A model generated the notes under the pieces. It worked only from the letters and a program-made list of their open reading frames with translations. It did no database searches and was not told the origin of the DNA. Source: an uncultured Planctomycetaceae bacterium (GTDB taxonomy: Bacteria > Planctomycetota > Planctomycetia > Planctomycetales > Planctomycetaceae). From it: a stretch of 19,287 bases of DNA. Position numbers and translations under genes: made by a program. The stretch lies in contig CAIXQV010000016.1 of assembly GCA_903921605.1 (NCBI GenBank), positions 1 to 19,287 on the forward strand, written 5' to 3'. Positions 1 to 7,874 of the stretch are shown in pieces (the stretch's first letter is position 1; each line of letters opens with the position of its first letter).

Positions 1-462
1 CCCGATTCTGGCGGCCGGATGAATGTCGACGGCAAAGGCTTCCGAGATGCGATTCTGGAAATGCAACGCCAAAAGTTCTCGCCCTTGTCCCCAGAGCCAA
101 TGGGCGATGCGATATCCCGTCAGGGCGTGGACTCCTTTCAGAAACAAGAGTGGCACCAGACTGCATTTGATGGCCGGGTCACGCTCCTGGACAGCTCGAA
201 TATCCGCGCAGACGGCGTCAATAATCGAAGGATCCTTGGTCATGGCTTCCTGAATGACTTCTCGCAGTTGCATGGCTGTCAGTGTGCTGGAGGCCAGTTT
301 TCCGGCGAGGTGGAAGCTGATCGCGTCTTCAAAGCGATCATGGTTAAGGACGGTAGCGTGCAGAAAACTGGCCAACATGGGCTCCGTCGCGGCTCGCTGC
401 AGAGCGCGTTCGCGGATGGAGGACCAGATGCAGGTGTTTTCAGAAACAGTAGGGTTGCTCAT
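1..462 (-). CDS. cysE: Serine O-acetyltransferase, N-terminal 154 residues (gene runs off the window)
   Basis: The product acetylates serine to O-acetylserine, the first step of cysteine synthesis, in the cytoplasm. The visible part aligns by eye along its whole length with the alpha-helical N-terminal domain of E. coli CysE. Shared blocks are EPMLASF (27-33), a DIRAVQERDPA stretch near 87-97, PLLFLKG, YRIAHWLW and DIHPAARIG at the window edge. Asp95 matches E. coli Asp92, which takes part in substrate binding. The left-handed hexapeptide-repeat domain, with the catalytic His and the C-terminal tail that binds cysteine, lies outside the window. The ATG at 462 gives an N-terminus matching E. 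coli in length. No clear Shine-Dalgarno precedes it. The gene is divergent from the gene at 669 across about 200 nt. The family call is firm; feedback control by cysteine cannot be judged here. Confidence 0.95.
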   Translation of the reverse strand, partial: MSNPTVSENTCIWSSIRERALQRAATEPMLASFLHATVLNHDRFEDAISFHLAGKLASSTLTAMQLREVIQEAMTKDPSIIDAVCADIRAVQERDPAIKCSLVPLLFLKGVHALTGYRIAHWLWGQGRELLALHFQNRISEAFAVDIHPAARIG

Positions 463-668
463 TGAAGAATTCAGAATCCGGCGAAGTTTTATGGAACAAC
501 TGACGGAACACTCCACGCAGTCTGCGTTTATTGCGCCGTCATTGGGGCGGGCAAAAAAGGAGCCTGCCGTCTGTCTGGTCGAGGTGTTGTCGACAGAGTA
601 TGATCATTCTGGAGGGTATCGTCACGGTTGCGGTGCCACGTTGTCGAGCAAAACTTTAAGGCGATAGT
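463..668. promoter_or_regulatory. Divergent intergenic region between cysE and the secreted-protein gene
   Basis: This gap separates two divergent genes and so should hold promoters for both. I see no convincing -35/-10 pair. A small hairpin, ACGCA-GTC-TGCGT, lies at 515-527. An AAGGCG just upstream of the ATG at 669 may serve as ribosome binding site for the rightward gene. The promoter role is inferred only from gene orientation. Confidence 0.4.
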
Positions 669-1166
669 ATGAAAAATCACATTCTGCGTTCGGCGATGAT
701 GTTTTCGGCGGGAGCCATCGCGATGGCGGCCGTTATGTACGCGGTGCCAGCCAAGCCGGCTCAGGCTCCGGTGGCCCACGGAAACGACAAGTTTTCCATG
801 GCCACGGTTCCATTGCTCGAAACTGGCGTAAATGAAGCAGTGTTTGTCCTGAATCACCTGACCGGAGCCGTGGTTGGTAGCGCGCTGAATGAACGAACCG
901 GCACGTTTACTCATCGATATCTGCACAATGTGGCCGCCGACTTCCAGACCGGCTCCAAGGATCCCAAGTACGCGATCGTCAGCGGTCCGGCGAATCTCCA
1001 AAGCACCGGCCCCAATGCGCCGGCCTTCGGTGTGCTCTATATTGCCGAACTTTCTTCCGGGAATGTGATTGCTTACGGGTTTCCACGCCCAACCAATCGC
1101 AACACAGGAGACCTGGCCATGGTGAAGATGGACTTCTTCAAGTTTGCCGATTCCGTGGGTAACTGA
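669..1166 (+). CDS. Small secreted or membrane-anchored protein, planctomycete type, function unknown
   Basis: The 165-residue product starts with a signal peptide or anchor: a short basic start (MKNH), then a hydrophobic stretch at about 8-26 ending near AKPAQA. The rest is soluble. It carries an AVFVLNHLTGAVVGSALN segment (57-74), a YLHNVAADF segment, a YAIVSGPANL segment and a final GVLYIAELSSGNVIAYGF strand pair. This pattern resembles short exported proteins I associate with planctomycetes, in which a LDYLTGDL-like motif and a YVAELSTGKV-like motif frame a compact beta-rich domain. No catalytic residue can be identified. AAGGCG sits about 7 nt before the ATG and supports this start. The stop is 19 nt upstream of the next gene, so the two are probably co-transcribed. 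Confidence 0.75.
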   Translation: MKNHILRSAMMFSAGAIAMAAVMYAVPAKPAQAPVAHGNDKFSMATVPLLETGVNEAVFVLNHLTGAVVGSALNERTGTFTHRYLHNVAADFQTGSKDPKYAIVSGPANLQSTGPNAPAFGVLYIAELSSGNVIAYGFPRPTNRNTGDLAMVKMDFFKFADSVGN

Positions 1167-1185
1167 TTTTTGTCGGCGCTGCTGA

Positions 1186-1494
1186 ATGAACAGTGACAGA
1201 AGCACATTGCAGTCATCGGGTGGAAACATCCTGCTCAGAAGTGCAATTGTCACTGTTCTGGTTTTGCTCTGCAGTTTCCCGCTGCTGCTGCTATTCCTGA
1301 GCGCGTTTTCCGGCCCGATCGGCTTTCTTCTGATCATCACCCCGATGATCATTCTTCAGTTGCCTCTCGTTTGGATCCTGATCCGCTTCAAACTGTTGCC
1401 AAAGGTCGAAATGGGCCGGCCAACCGCCTCAACCGAATCGCCAAGCGACAACGCTGCGGAGTCAACGTACGAAGCATCGAGCGATGACATCTGA
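1186..1494 (+). CDS. Small two-helix membrane protein, function unknown
   Basis: The 102-residue product has a polar start (1-16), two hydrophobic segments at about 17-40 and 44-66, and a hydrophilic acidic tail rich in Ser, Glu and Asp. This suggests a helical hairpin in the inner membrane. The tail contains no motif I recognise. The gene follows the secreted-protein gene by 19 nt on the same strand, which suggests a two-gene operon. No strong Shine-Dalgarno precedes the ATG, but the hydrophobic pattern and lack of competing reading frames favour a real gene. Its function is unknown. Confidence 0.65.
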   Translation: MNSDRSTLQSSGGNILLRSAIVTVLVLLCSFPLLLLFLSAFSGPIGFLLIITPMIILQLPLVWILIRFKLLPKVEMGRPTASTESPSDNAAESTYEASSDDI

Positions 1495-1508
1495 AACAGA
1501 ATTTTCTG

Positions 1509-1546
1509 GTTTAACATCGCGTTGACAGTTTAACATCGCGTTGACA
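1509..1546 (+). repeat. Perfect 19-bp tandem repeat upstream of the decarboxylase gene
   Basis: The unit GTTTAACATCGCGTTGACA occurs twice head to tail, at 1509-1527 and 1528-1546, with no mismatch and no spacer. Each unit ends in TTGACA, identical to a sigma-70 -35 box, but no acceptable -10 box follows at the right distance. A 19-bp period is close to two helical turns, so the copies lie on nearly the same DNA face. It lies in the 168-nt gap before the decarboxylase gene. It may be a regulator binding array or a simple duplication. Confidence 0.85.
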
Positions 1547-1662
1547 TGGGTGTCCTGAACTTTGGAGGCGGCGTTGAAACACGCTGAACAGGAGCCGCTG
1601 CAGAGTTCCAGATACCCTTCTTAACGGCCTCCTAAGTCGCTATCGTCGCAGGAGCTATTTCC

Positions 1663-3357
1663 ATGGCCAAGAACAAGGGTGCTCGCGCATCGGCAGCATC
1701 GGCGAAAGATCAGTCGGCCGTGAAACCGCATCGACATTCGATCGGCAGTTACTTAATTCAGCGACTGCAGGACTACGGTGTTCGCGATCTCTTTGGGATT
1801 CCGGGCGACTTTGTTCTGCAGTTTTATGGCATGCTGGAAGAAAGTCCCATTCGAGTCATCGGGACCACAAACGAAGCCTGTGCTGGATACGCCGCCGATG
1901 GTTACGCTCGCATCAACGGCATCGGCGCAGTCTGCGTGACGTACTGTGTGGGAGGATTGAGTCTCTGCAATTCCGTGGCCGGCGCTTACGCGGAAAAGAG
2001 CCCGGTCATCGTGATCAGTGGTTCGCCGGGAATGAGCGAACGTCGCAGTGATCCCCTGCTGCATCATCGCGTCAAGGACTTTAATACTCAGCGTGAAGTC
2101 TTCGAAAAGATCACCGTTGCCTCCGCGTCGCTGGAAGATGAGCTAACAGCGTTTCGTGAGATTGATCGATGCCTGGCAGCATGCGTTCGCTTTAAACGCC
2201 CCGTATTTCTGGAGCTTCCTCGCGACAAAGTGCTGGCCGTTCCGAATCATGAACATCACCCGCTGACCGAGGTTCATCTAAGCGATCCGGACGCCTTGCG
2301 CGAAGCTCTGGAGGAAGCTCGTGAATCCATCAAAGCGGCTCGTCGACCCGTGATTATCGCAGGAATAGAACTGCACCGTTTCGCTTTGCAGAATCAGCTA
2401 CTGAAGTTTGCGGAACATAACAACATCCCGATCAGTGCAACGTTGCTGGGCAAGTCCGTCGTCAGCGAACGTCATCCGCTTTATCTGGGTGTTTATGAGG
2501 GAGCGATGGGACGCGAAGAGGTGCGCCGCTATGTCGAAGACAGCGACTGCATCATCCTGCTCGGTGCGTTCATGAGTGATATCAATCTGGGTGGCTTTAC
2601 GGCTCAGCTTGACCCAGGCAAGTGCATTTACGCGACCAGTGAGAAATTGCGGATTCGCTATCATCATTTTCACGAAGTTCAGTTTGCGGACTTCATGAAT
2701 GCGATCAGTGATAAGAAGTTTGCGATTCGGCGAGCAGCCCCGAAAGTCAGTCAGCCCGAGATCGCGGCATGGAAACCCAATTCGGCGGCTCTGATTACGA
2801 TGAAGCGATTGTTTCAGAAGATTAATTCTGTGCTGGATGAGAAACTGGTTGTCGTTTCAGACACCGGAGATTCTCTGTTCGCCGCCGCTGATCTTTCGAT
2901 TACTCAGCACACAGAGTTCTTGAGCACTGCGTATTACACTTCAATGGGCTTTGCGATTCCGGCGAGTGTTGGAGTGCAGGTCGCCAATCGCCAACTTCGT
3001 CCGCTGGTGCTGGTCGGCGATGGTGCATTTCAGATGACGTGTATGGAGTTGTCCACGACGGTGCGCCAGAAGTTTAATCCGATCGTGATCGTATTGAACA
3101 ACAAGGGATACTCGACCGAGCGTTTCATTCAGGAAGGCCCATTCAATGATATCCACAACTGGCAATATCACAAGATGCCGGAATTGCTTGGCGCCGGCTG
3201 GGGCTTTGAAGTTCATACGGAAGGTGATCTGGAGAAAGCTTTCAAAGCCGCTTTTGCCAATCAGGATTCCTTCAGCCTCTTGAATGTCCATCTGGATAAG
3301 CTTGATGTCAGCCCTGCCCTCAAACGCCTCGCAGCACGCTTGGCAACCCGCGTCTAA
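1663..3357 (+). CDS. Thiamine-diphosphate 2-oxo acid decarboxylase (pyruvate/indolepyruvate decarboxylase family)
   Basis: The 564-residue product is a cytoplasmic ThDP enzyme that removes CO2 from a 2-oxo acid to give an aldehyde. Domain order is N-terminal pyrimidine-binding domain (about 25-195), central domain (about 205-350) and C-terminal pyrophosphate-binding domain (about 375-545). The catalytic set matches Zymomonas pyruvate decarboxylase: Asp49 in GDF, Glu71 in [16 protein letters not shown], the His134-His135 pair, and Glu486 in GYSTERFI. The ThDP/Mg motif is GDG at 452-454 with NN at 479-480. DTGDSLF at 400-406 corresponds to the ETGDSWF segment. Together these separate it from acetolactate synthase. 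Whether the substrate is pyruvate, indolepyruvate or phenylpyruvate cannot be told. A strong AGGAG lies at 1650-1654, 8 nt before the ATG. The gene stands alone, with a palindrome starting at its stop codon. Confidence 0.9.
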   Translation: MAKNKGARASAASAKDQSAVKPHRHSIGSYLIQRLQDYGVRDLFGIPGDFVLQFYGMLEESPIRVIGTTNEACAGYAADGYARINGIGAVCVTYCVGGLSLCNSVAGAYAEKSPVIVISGSPGMSERRSDPLLHHRVKDFNTQREVFEKITVASASLEDELTAFREIDRCLAACVRFKRPVFLELPRDKVLAVPNHEHHPLTEVHLSDPDALREALEEARESIKAARRPVIIAGIELHRFALQNQLLKFAEHNNIPISATLLGKSVVSERHPLYLGVYEGAMGREEVRRYVEDSDCIILLGAFMSDINLGGFTAQLDPGKCIYATSEKLRIRYHHFHEVQFADFMNAISDKKFAIRRAAPKVSQPEIAAWKPNSAALITMKRLFQKINSVLDEKLVVVSDTGDSLFAAADLSITQHTEFLSTAYYTSMGFAIPASVGVQVANRQLRPLVLVGDGAFQMTCMELSTTVRQKFNPIVIVLNNKGYSTERFIQEGPFNDIHNWQYHKMPELLGAGWGFEVHTEGDLEKAFKAAFANQDSFSLLNVHLDKLDVSPALKRLAARLATRV

Positions 3358-3402
3358 AAAAGAGGACATTCTACCTATTGCATAAAGCAGAGTGTCCCCT
3401 TT
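3358..3402. repeat. Palindromic dispersed element, copy 1 (imperfect hairpin)
   Basis: The left arm AAAAGAGGACATTCT (3358-3372) and right arm AGAGTGTCCCCTTT (3389-3402) are inverted with two mismatches, around a 16-nt loop. The arms are nearly the same as those at 4107-4152, so this is a repeated element and not a one-off hairpin. It starts directly after the decarboxylase stop codon and could act as that gene's terminator. GGGGACATTC palindromes of this kind look like REP-type elements, which in many bacteria are linked to RAYT transposases. None is present here. Confidence 0.75.
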
Positions 3403-3533
3403 GTAGTCCAGTTCGCGAACACGATCCTTGAGCACTTGTTGATTGTCGGAATACGGGCAAAGTCTTAATCTACCCCTATGCCAACTGAACGGTTGTTCGT
3501 CTCGTGTCATTCAACTCATCGGAATACTTCGGT

Positions 3534-4091
3534 ATGAGCACTTCAAATCAGAATCCGTTTGCGAACGATCCCTTCAATCCGTATGCAGCGCCGGAAACAT
3601 CGGGATTTGCAATTGAGAACTCGGCGGACGGGCCACCACTGGCGACTCGTAGCCAGCGGTTCGGTGGAGCATTTATTGATGGGTTGTTGATGCTGCCAAT
3701 CATCGCTGTTGTGTTTTATCTGACCGCAATTTCAGCAGTTGTCGCACCCGGAGGTGCTGCACCCGAAGTACCATTTTGGATCACGCTGATCATTGTCCCC
3801 ATATCCATTGCCTGGTTCCTGATTCTGCACGGCTACTTACTTGCCACGAAGGGGCAGACGATTGGCAAAATGGCTGTGGGCACCCAGATCGTAGACGCTG
3901 AGACAGGGGCGCTTGTGCCACTGCTGCCGCTGTTTCTAAAACGAAATGTTTCCATGCAGGCATTAGCAATGATTCCGTTTGTGGGGAACGTCATTGCCCT
4001 GATTGATGCATTGATGATTTTTCGAGCAAGTCGCAGATGCCTGCATGATGATATCGCAGGAACAAAGGTCATCGTTTATCAGCCACGCTGA
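3534..4091 (+). CDS. RDD-family integral membrane protein
   Basis: The product is a small inner-membrane protein of the RDD family, a group with diverse or unknown roles. After a polar N-terminus with an NPYAAPE motif, it shows the family signature RFGGAFIDGLL (Arg and Asp of RDD), a first membrane helix, a second helix after a Gly/Ala/Pro loop, the typical TKGQTIGKMAVGTQIV segment, a third helix, and the closing RRCLHDDIAGTKVI motif. I chose the ATG at 3534 (185 residues) because the polar NPYAAP tail then begins close to the start. A GTG at 3504 would add ten residues, and no Shine-Dalgarno decides between them. The gene lies alone between two copies of the same palindromic element. Confidence 0.85.
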   Translation: MSTSNQNPFANDPFNPYAAPETSGFAIENSADGPPLATRSQRFGGAFIDGLLMLPIIAVVFYLTAISAVVAPGGAAPEVPFWITLIIVPISIAWFLILHGYLLATKGQTIGKMAVGTQIVDAETGALVPLLPLFLKRNVSMQALAMIPFVGNVIALIDALMIFRASRRCLHDDIAGTKVIVYQPR

Positions 4092-4106
4092 TCTGTGCTG
4101 GAAGTA

Positions 4107-4152
4107 AAAAGGGGACATTCCTCCTTAAGAATAACGTAGAATGTCCCCTTTT
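4107..4152. repeat. Palindromic dispersed element, copy 2 (perfect 14-bp stem)
   Basis: AAAAGGGGACATTC (4107-4120) and GAATGTCCCCTTTT (4139-4152) are perfect inverted arms around an 18-nt loop. The loop differs from that of the copy at 3358-3402, while the arms are conserved. On the + strand the stem ends in a T run, so it could end transcription of the RDD gene, whose stop is 15 nt upstream. It also lies only 35 nt before the WD40 gene start, so it may fall in that gene's leader. Confidence 0.85.
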
Positions 4153-4187
4153 AATCAGGTCGGAACTTTGAACGAAAGACGGACGAT

Positions 4188-7100
4188 ATGAATCCCGTGA
4201 TCGATCGATTCGGCCGGACTGGTCTTTGGCAGCTTTTGATGGCAGGGATTTTCGCCGTTCTCGTTATCAATCTGCTATCGAGCCAGCCAGCTCTTGCGCA
4301 GGAGCCGGGTTACTTTAGTGGCCACAACGGCGCGGTGATGATGGCTGCGTTTGCAGAGGATAATGATCGTGTTGTCACGGCCAGTTCTGATCTGACGGCA
4401 AAGCTGTGGGATGTCAAAACAGGGCTGCCTCTGCAGTCGTGGGGCCAGCACACGGGGCCTTTGTATTGTCTGTCCGTGAGTGGTGATGGAAGAACTCTGG
4501 TAACGGGTGCTCAGGATAATACTCTGCGAGTCTGGAGCATTCCGCTAAGTCATCCGATCCGGAGACTTGTTGAACCCGGCCCTGCGGTTTCAGATTTAGT
4601 CTATGCGTCAGATGGGAAGTCACTGCTGGCTGGTTCCGTCGATAAGTCCGTTCGCCTGATTGATATTGCCACACCAGTCGCGTCTGGAGCCGCTGTTTTT
4701 CCTGGGGCGATTCGTCAAGCGCATGTCTCCGAAGTCGAACAGGTGGCTTATCGCAACGATGGTGTTTGTTTTGCGTCGGCTGATGCTTCGGGACAAATCG
4801 TGCTCTGGAGCCCTGATCTCGAGACACCGCTCGGACGCTGGTCCGGTCATCAGGGTCATCTTGCTTTCATGGGGTTCTCTGCCAACAATCAACAGTTGAT
4901 CACAGCCGGAGATGATGGCTCGGTCCGAACCTGGCAACTAATGCCAACTCTTCCCAAAATGCTGGCAACTGCTGACGCGGCAGGTCAGCAACTTGTGCTG
5001 GTGAATGGTCAGCCTCAGGCGATCATGACCACGGCGACTGGATCAATACGGCTGATGAATCTTCAGACCGGAGAAACGCTGCGTGAACTTCCCAGGCCCG
5101 AAGTCGCCCTGAGCGATCTTGCGATGGCTCCGAACAATGCGTTTGTCGTGCTGAGCACAGCGGATGGAAAAACGCGGCTCGTCAATTTTAACGATGGCAC
5201 GATTCTCGGAAGTGTTGCGGGACATGAAGGTGCGGTCGCTGATGCCGCTGTTTTCTCTGATGCTCAGCGATTTGCAACGGCTGGCAAAGATGGCATTGTT
5301 CGTTTGTGGAAGCCGCCGGTTCCAGCGACCGCCATGCCAGGACATACCGCGCCGATTCGAGGTGTCGTGAGTGCTGCCAGTGGGCAATGGTCAGCGACGT
5401 TTTCCGATGACATGACAACGCGCGTATGGAACGCATCCGGTGGAACGGTGTCTCAACTGGGCAACCATACCCAACCAGTCAAAGCCATGGCGGTGCGAGA
5501 TGACGATGCTCTATTGGCGACTGGTGATGCGGAGGGCACAGTCTGGATCTGGAATCCTGCCAATGGGTCGGCCGAGGGAGTCGTCACGGCCCATCAGGCG
5601 GCAATCACAGCTCTGGCGTTTTCGGCAGATCGCACCAGCCTGATCACTGCGGCGGCCGATGGAGTCGTCCGAAGCTGGACCTTGCCTCTTCCAAAACAGA
5701 AGCCCGCCGCTGGTGAAGAACCGCTCAAGCCGAAGTGGGAGTTCAAGGTTCCGGACAGTACCGCGGTCGCTCAGCTCAAGCGACTCTCGCAGGATCAGGG
5801 ACTGTTGATCGTGTCAGCCGGTGGTGCTCAGATTCTGCGACTCAAATGGGATGGCACGGCGGGGACTGCCATCAATTCACCGGCCGGAGCGATCCGTCGA
5901 TTGGATGTGGCGGCTGGCGGCGCAACATTCCTGGCGACCAGTGATGCCGGACACATTCACGTGTTTGCTGCTGATGGAATCTTACAAAAGACGATGCCGC
6001 CGGTTGCCGGTTTAACGGCTGCAAAGTTCGACCGTGATGGCAAACAACTGCTGATTTGCGACGGCCAGCCGCGTGTTCGAATCATGTCCATTGAAACCGG
6101 CCGTATGCAGGAAGAGATTCCTCTTGCAACTCCTGTTGCCGATGCCGATTGGTTAGGTGCGGAACAGAAATCCGTGATTGCCATCGGAGCTGCTAACGAG
6201 GCGACTCTGGCACATCGATCGTTGTTGCGGCTGTGGGAGGACATGCCTGGGGGAGCGACCTCCGTCGCGTTTGTACCCAATCAGCAGCAGATCGTAACAG
6301 CCGGAGCAGATGGCAAGCTTCGCTTGCTGTCGTTAACTGACGGAGCAATCCTCAAGACCTTTGAAGGATCTACTGCGTCGATTACAGAGATTGCAGTCAC
6401 TCCGAATGGCCAGACGCTGTGTGCCGTGGGCGAAGATAAGACTTTGCAGATCTGGAAGATGGCCGATGCCGTCCGCACGTTTTCTCTGGAGCATCCGCAG
6501 GTTGTTCGATCGGTGACGGTATCGGCCGATTCGACTCGCGTGGCCACGGGATGCGTTGACGGTCTGGTGCGAGTATTCGACATCGCGACTGGTGCGTTGT
6601 TGGAATCGTTTCGTGAACATGCTCCGGGGACTGCCGTGCAGTCTGTTCGTTATGTCAATGACAGTGCAACGTTGATTTCCACGGGCGATGACAAAACGTT
6701 GCAGACGATGAAAACGTCGGTGCTTCGATCACTGCCAGTTCATGCCGGCGTGATTCGGGACCTGGCCATGGTCAATGGCGGGGCTCAGACGTTGACGTGT
6801 GGCGTTGATGGAAAAGTCGTCCTGAGGAATCTGACAAACGGAAACGTCGATCGTAACTTTGCAGTGGGCGATCGCAAACCGACGGCGGTGGCCAGCCGAC
6901 CGGATAGTCAGCGAGTTGCCGCCGGATTCGAGTCAGGGGATGTACTAATCTGGAATGCCAACAACGGCGAACAGGTTTTGCTAACGTTTGGTTTCGGTTC
7001 ACCGATCACGGCGATCTCGTGGAGTACTGATAATCGTAACCTGCTTGTCTCGACCGCCGACAATGTCGTGCGAGTTCTTGGGCCATCGCTGCCCAGTGTT

Positions 7101-7862
7101 CAGCCGCCCGTCGAACTTATCCTGCATCAGCAGTTTACAACGGAAGCTGCGATCACGGACCTGCTGTTCTCACCGGACGGTCGATCGATCTGGACGTCGC
7201 TGGCCAACGGGCGAGTTGATGAGTGGTCTTATGCCGGGCCGCAACAACTTCGACAGTTTAATCATGGCGGGCCGGTTTATGGTGTCGACAGCAATCGAGA
7301 TGGCTCGACGGTGATCTCCTGCAGCACCGATCAGACCGTGCGTGTCTGGGATACGGGCACAGGCCAACAGAAGTTTCAGTTGAATGGACATACTGGTGCC
7401 GTGCATGCGATTGCGATGAGTCCTGATGAGACCTTTGCGGTGTCCTCGGGAGCTGACGGCACATTACGATTGTGGGACATCGTCGGAGGACGCCAGCTGA
7501 AGCAACTCACGACGTACACATCGACCATGTATTCTGTTGCCGTGCATCCTCAGGGAGCATTGATTGCCGCGGCCGGAGCCGATCGGAAAGTTCATGTGCT
7601 GGACATGATCACAGGAACAGAACAGCGAACTCTGGACGGTCACACGGACTATATCCATTGCGTGACGTTCAGCCCGAATGGGGAGCAGATCCTGTCCTAT
7701 GGCTATTCGGGACAATTGAAGCTCTGGAATACGGCCGATGGACGTCTCCTGTATGAAACTCGCGTGGGGCGAGTCGGCAACTATGCTCAGTTCGCTCCTG
7801 ATGGACGTCGAATCGTGGTCGCTAACGGAGACACGACCGCCAGTGTTCATCAGCTGCCTTAA
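4188..7862 (+). CDS. Exported giant WD40-repeat protein (about 28 blades)
   Basis: The 1224-residue product starts with a signal peptide: hydrophobic core at about 13-32 and an ALA cleavage motif at 35-37. It should therefore act outside the cytoplasm, or stay tethered if uncleaved. Everything after residue 40 is a run of WD40-type units of about 42 residues. Clear ones include units ending TAKLWDV, TLRVWSI, IVRLWK, TVWIWNP, LQIWKM, TVRVWD, TLRLWDI and LKLWN, each preceded by a D-G or S-G turn and often a GH motif. I count 28 units, some degenerate, which would fill four seven-bladed propellers. There is no kinase, protease or other catalytic domain, so a scaffolding or binding role is inferred. 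The downstream permease gene starts 12 nt after the stop, pointing to an operon. No good Shine-Dalgarno is seen. The ligand or partner is unknown. Confidence 0.9.
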   Translation: MNPVIDRFGRTGLWQLLMAGIFAVLVINLLSSQPALAQEPGYFSGHNGAVMMAAFAEDNDRVVTASSDLTAKLWDVKTGLPLQSWGQHTGPLYCLSVSGDGRTLVTGAQDNTLRVWSIPLSHPIRRLVEPGPAVSDLVYASDGKSLLAGSVDKSVRLIDIATPVASGAAVFPGAIRQAHVSEVEQVAYRNDGVCFASADASGQIVLWSPDLETPLGRWSGHQGHLAFMGFSANNQQLITAGDDGSVRTWQLMPTLPKMLATADAAGQQLVLVNGQPQAIMTTATGSIRLMNLQTGETLRELPRPEVALSDLAMAPNNAFVVLSTADGKTRLVNFNDGTILGSVAGHEGAVADAAVFSDAQRFATAGKDGIVRLWKPPVPATAMPGHTAPIRGVVSAASGQWSATFSDDMTTRVWNASGGTVSQLGNHTQPVKAMAVRDDDALLATGDAEGTVWIWNPANGSAEGVVTAHQAAITALAFSADRTSLITAAADGVVRSWTLPLPKQKPAAGEEPLKPKWEFKVPDSTAVAQLKRLSQDQGLLIVSAGGAQILRLKWDGTAGTAINSPAGAIRRLDVAAGGATFLATSDAGHIHVFAADGILQKTMPPVAGLTAAKFDRDGKQLLICDGQPRVRIMSIETGRMQEEIPLATPVADADWLGAEQKSVIAIGAANEATLAHRSLLRLWEDMPGGATSVAFVPNQQQIVTAGADGKLRLLSLTDGAILKTFEGSTASITEIAVTPNGQTLCAVGEDKTLQIWKMADAVRTFSLEHPQVVRSVTVSADSTRVATGCVDGLVRVFDIATGALLESFREHAPGTAVQSVRYVNDSATLISTGDDKTLQTMKTSVLRSLPVHAGVIRDLAMVNGGAQTLTCGVDGKVVLRNLTNGNVDRNFAVGDRKPTAVASRPDSQRVAAGFESGDVLIWNANNGEQVLLTFGFGSPITAISWSTDNRNLLVSTADNVVRVLGPSLPSVQPPVELILHQQFTTEAAITDLLFSPDGRSIWTSLANGRVDEWSYAGPQQLRQFNHGGPVYGVDSNRDGSTVISCSTDQTVRVWDTGTGQQKFQLNGHTGAVHAIAMSPDETFAVSSGADGTLRLWDIVGGRQLKQLTTYTSTMYSVAVHPQGALIAAAGADRKVHVLDMITGTEQRTLDGHTDYIHCVTFSPNGEQILSYGYSGQLKLWNTADGRLLYETRVGRVGNYAQFAPDGRRIVVANGDTTASVHQLP

Positions 7863-7874
7863 AGTGAACAATTC

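Noticed and set aside
515..527. ACGCA-GTC-TGCGT hairpin upstream of the gene at 669
   Set aside because: A 5-bp stem is expected often by chance; noted only within the intergenic entry.
528..1352. Long open frame on the minus strand (274 codons)
   Set aside because: It lies opposite two rightward genes, one with a signal peptide and one with two membrane helices, and its translation is rich in His and Arg with no recognisable motif.
1522..1546. Two TTGACA boxes as a double promoter
   Set aside because: No acceptable -10 box follows either one at 15-19 nt; the boxes are part of the 19-bp repeat.
2941..3510. Minus-strand open frame of 189 codons running from the RDD leader into the decarboxylase gene
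   Set aside because: Most of it is antisense to the conserved catalytic domain of the decarboxylase and the rest crosses the palindromic element; no family resemblance is seen.
3504..3533. GTG at 3504 as start of the RDD gene
   Set aside because: The ATG at 3534 gives the NPYAAP-type polar tail close to the start, and no ribosome binding site supports the GTG.
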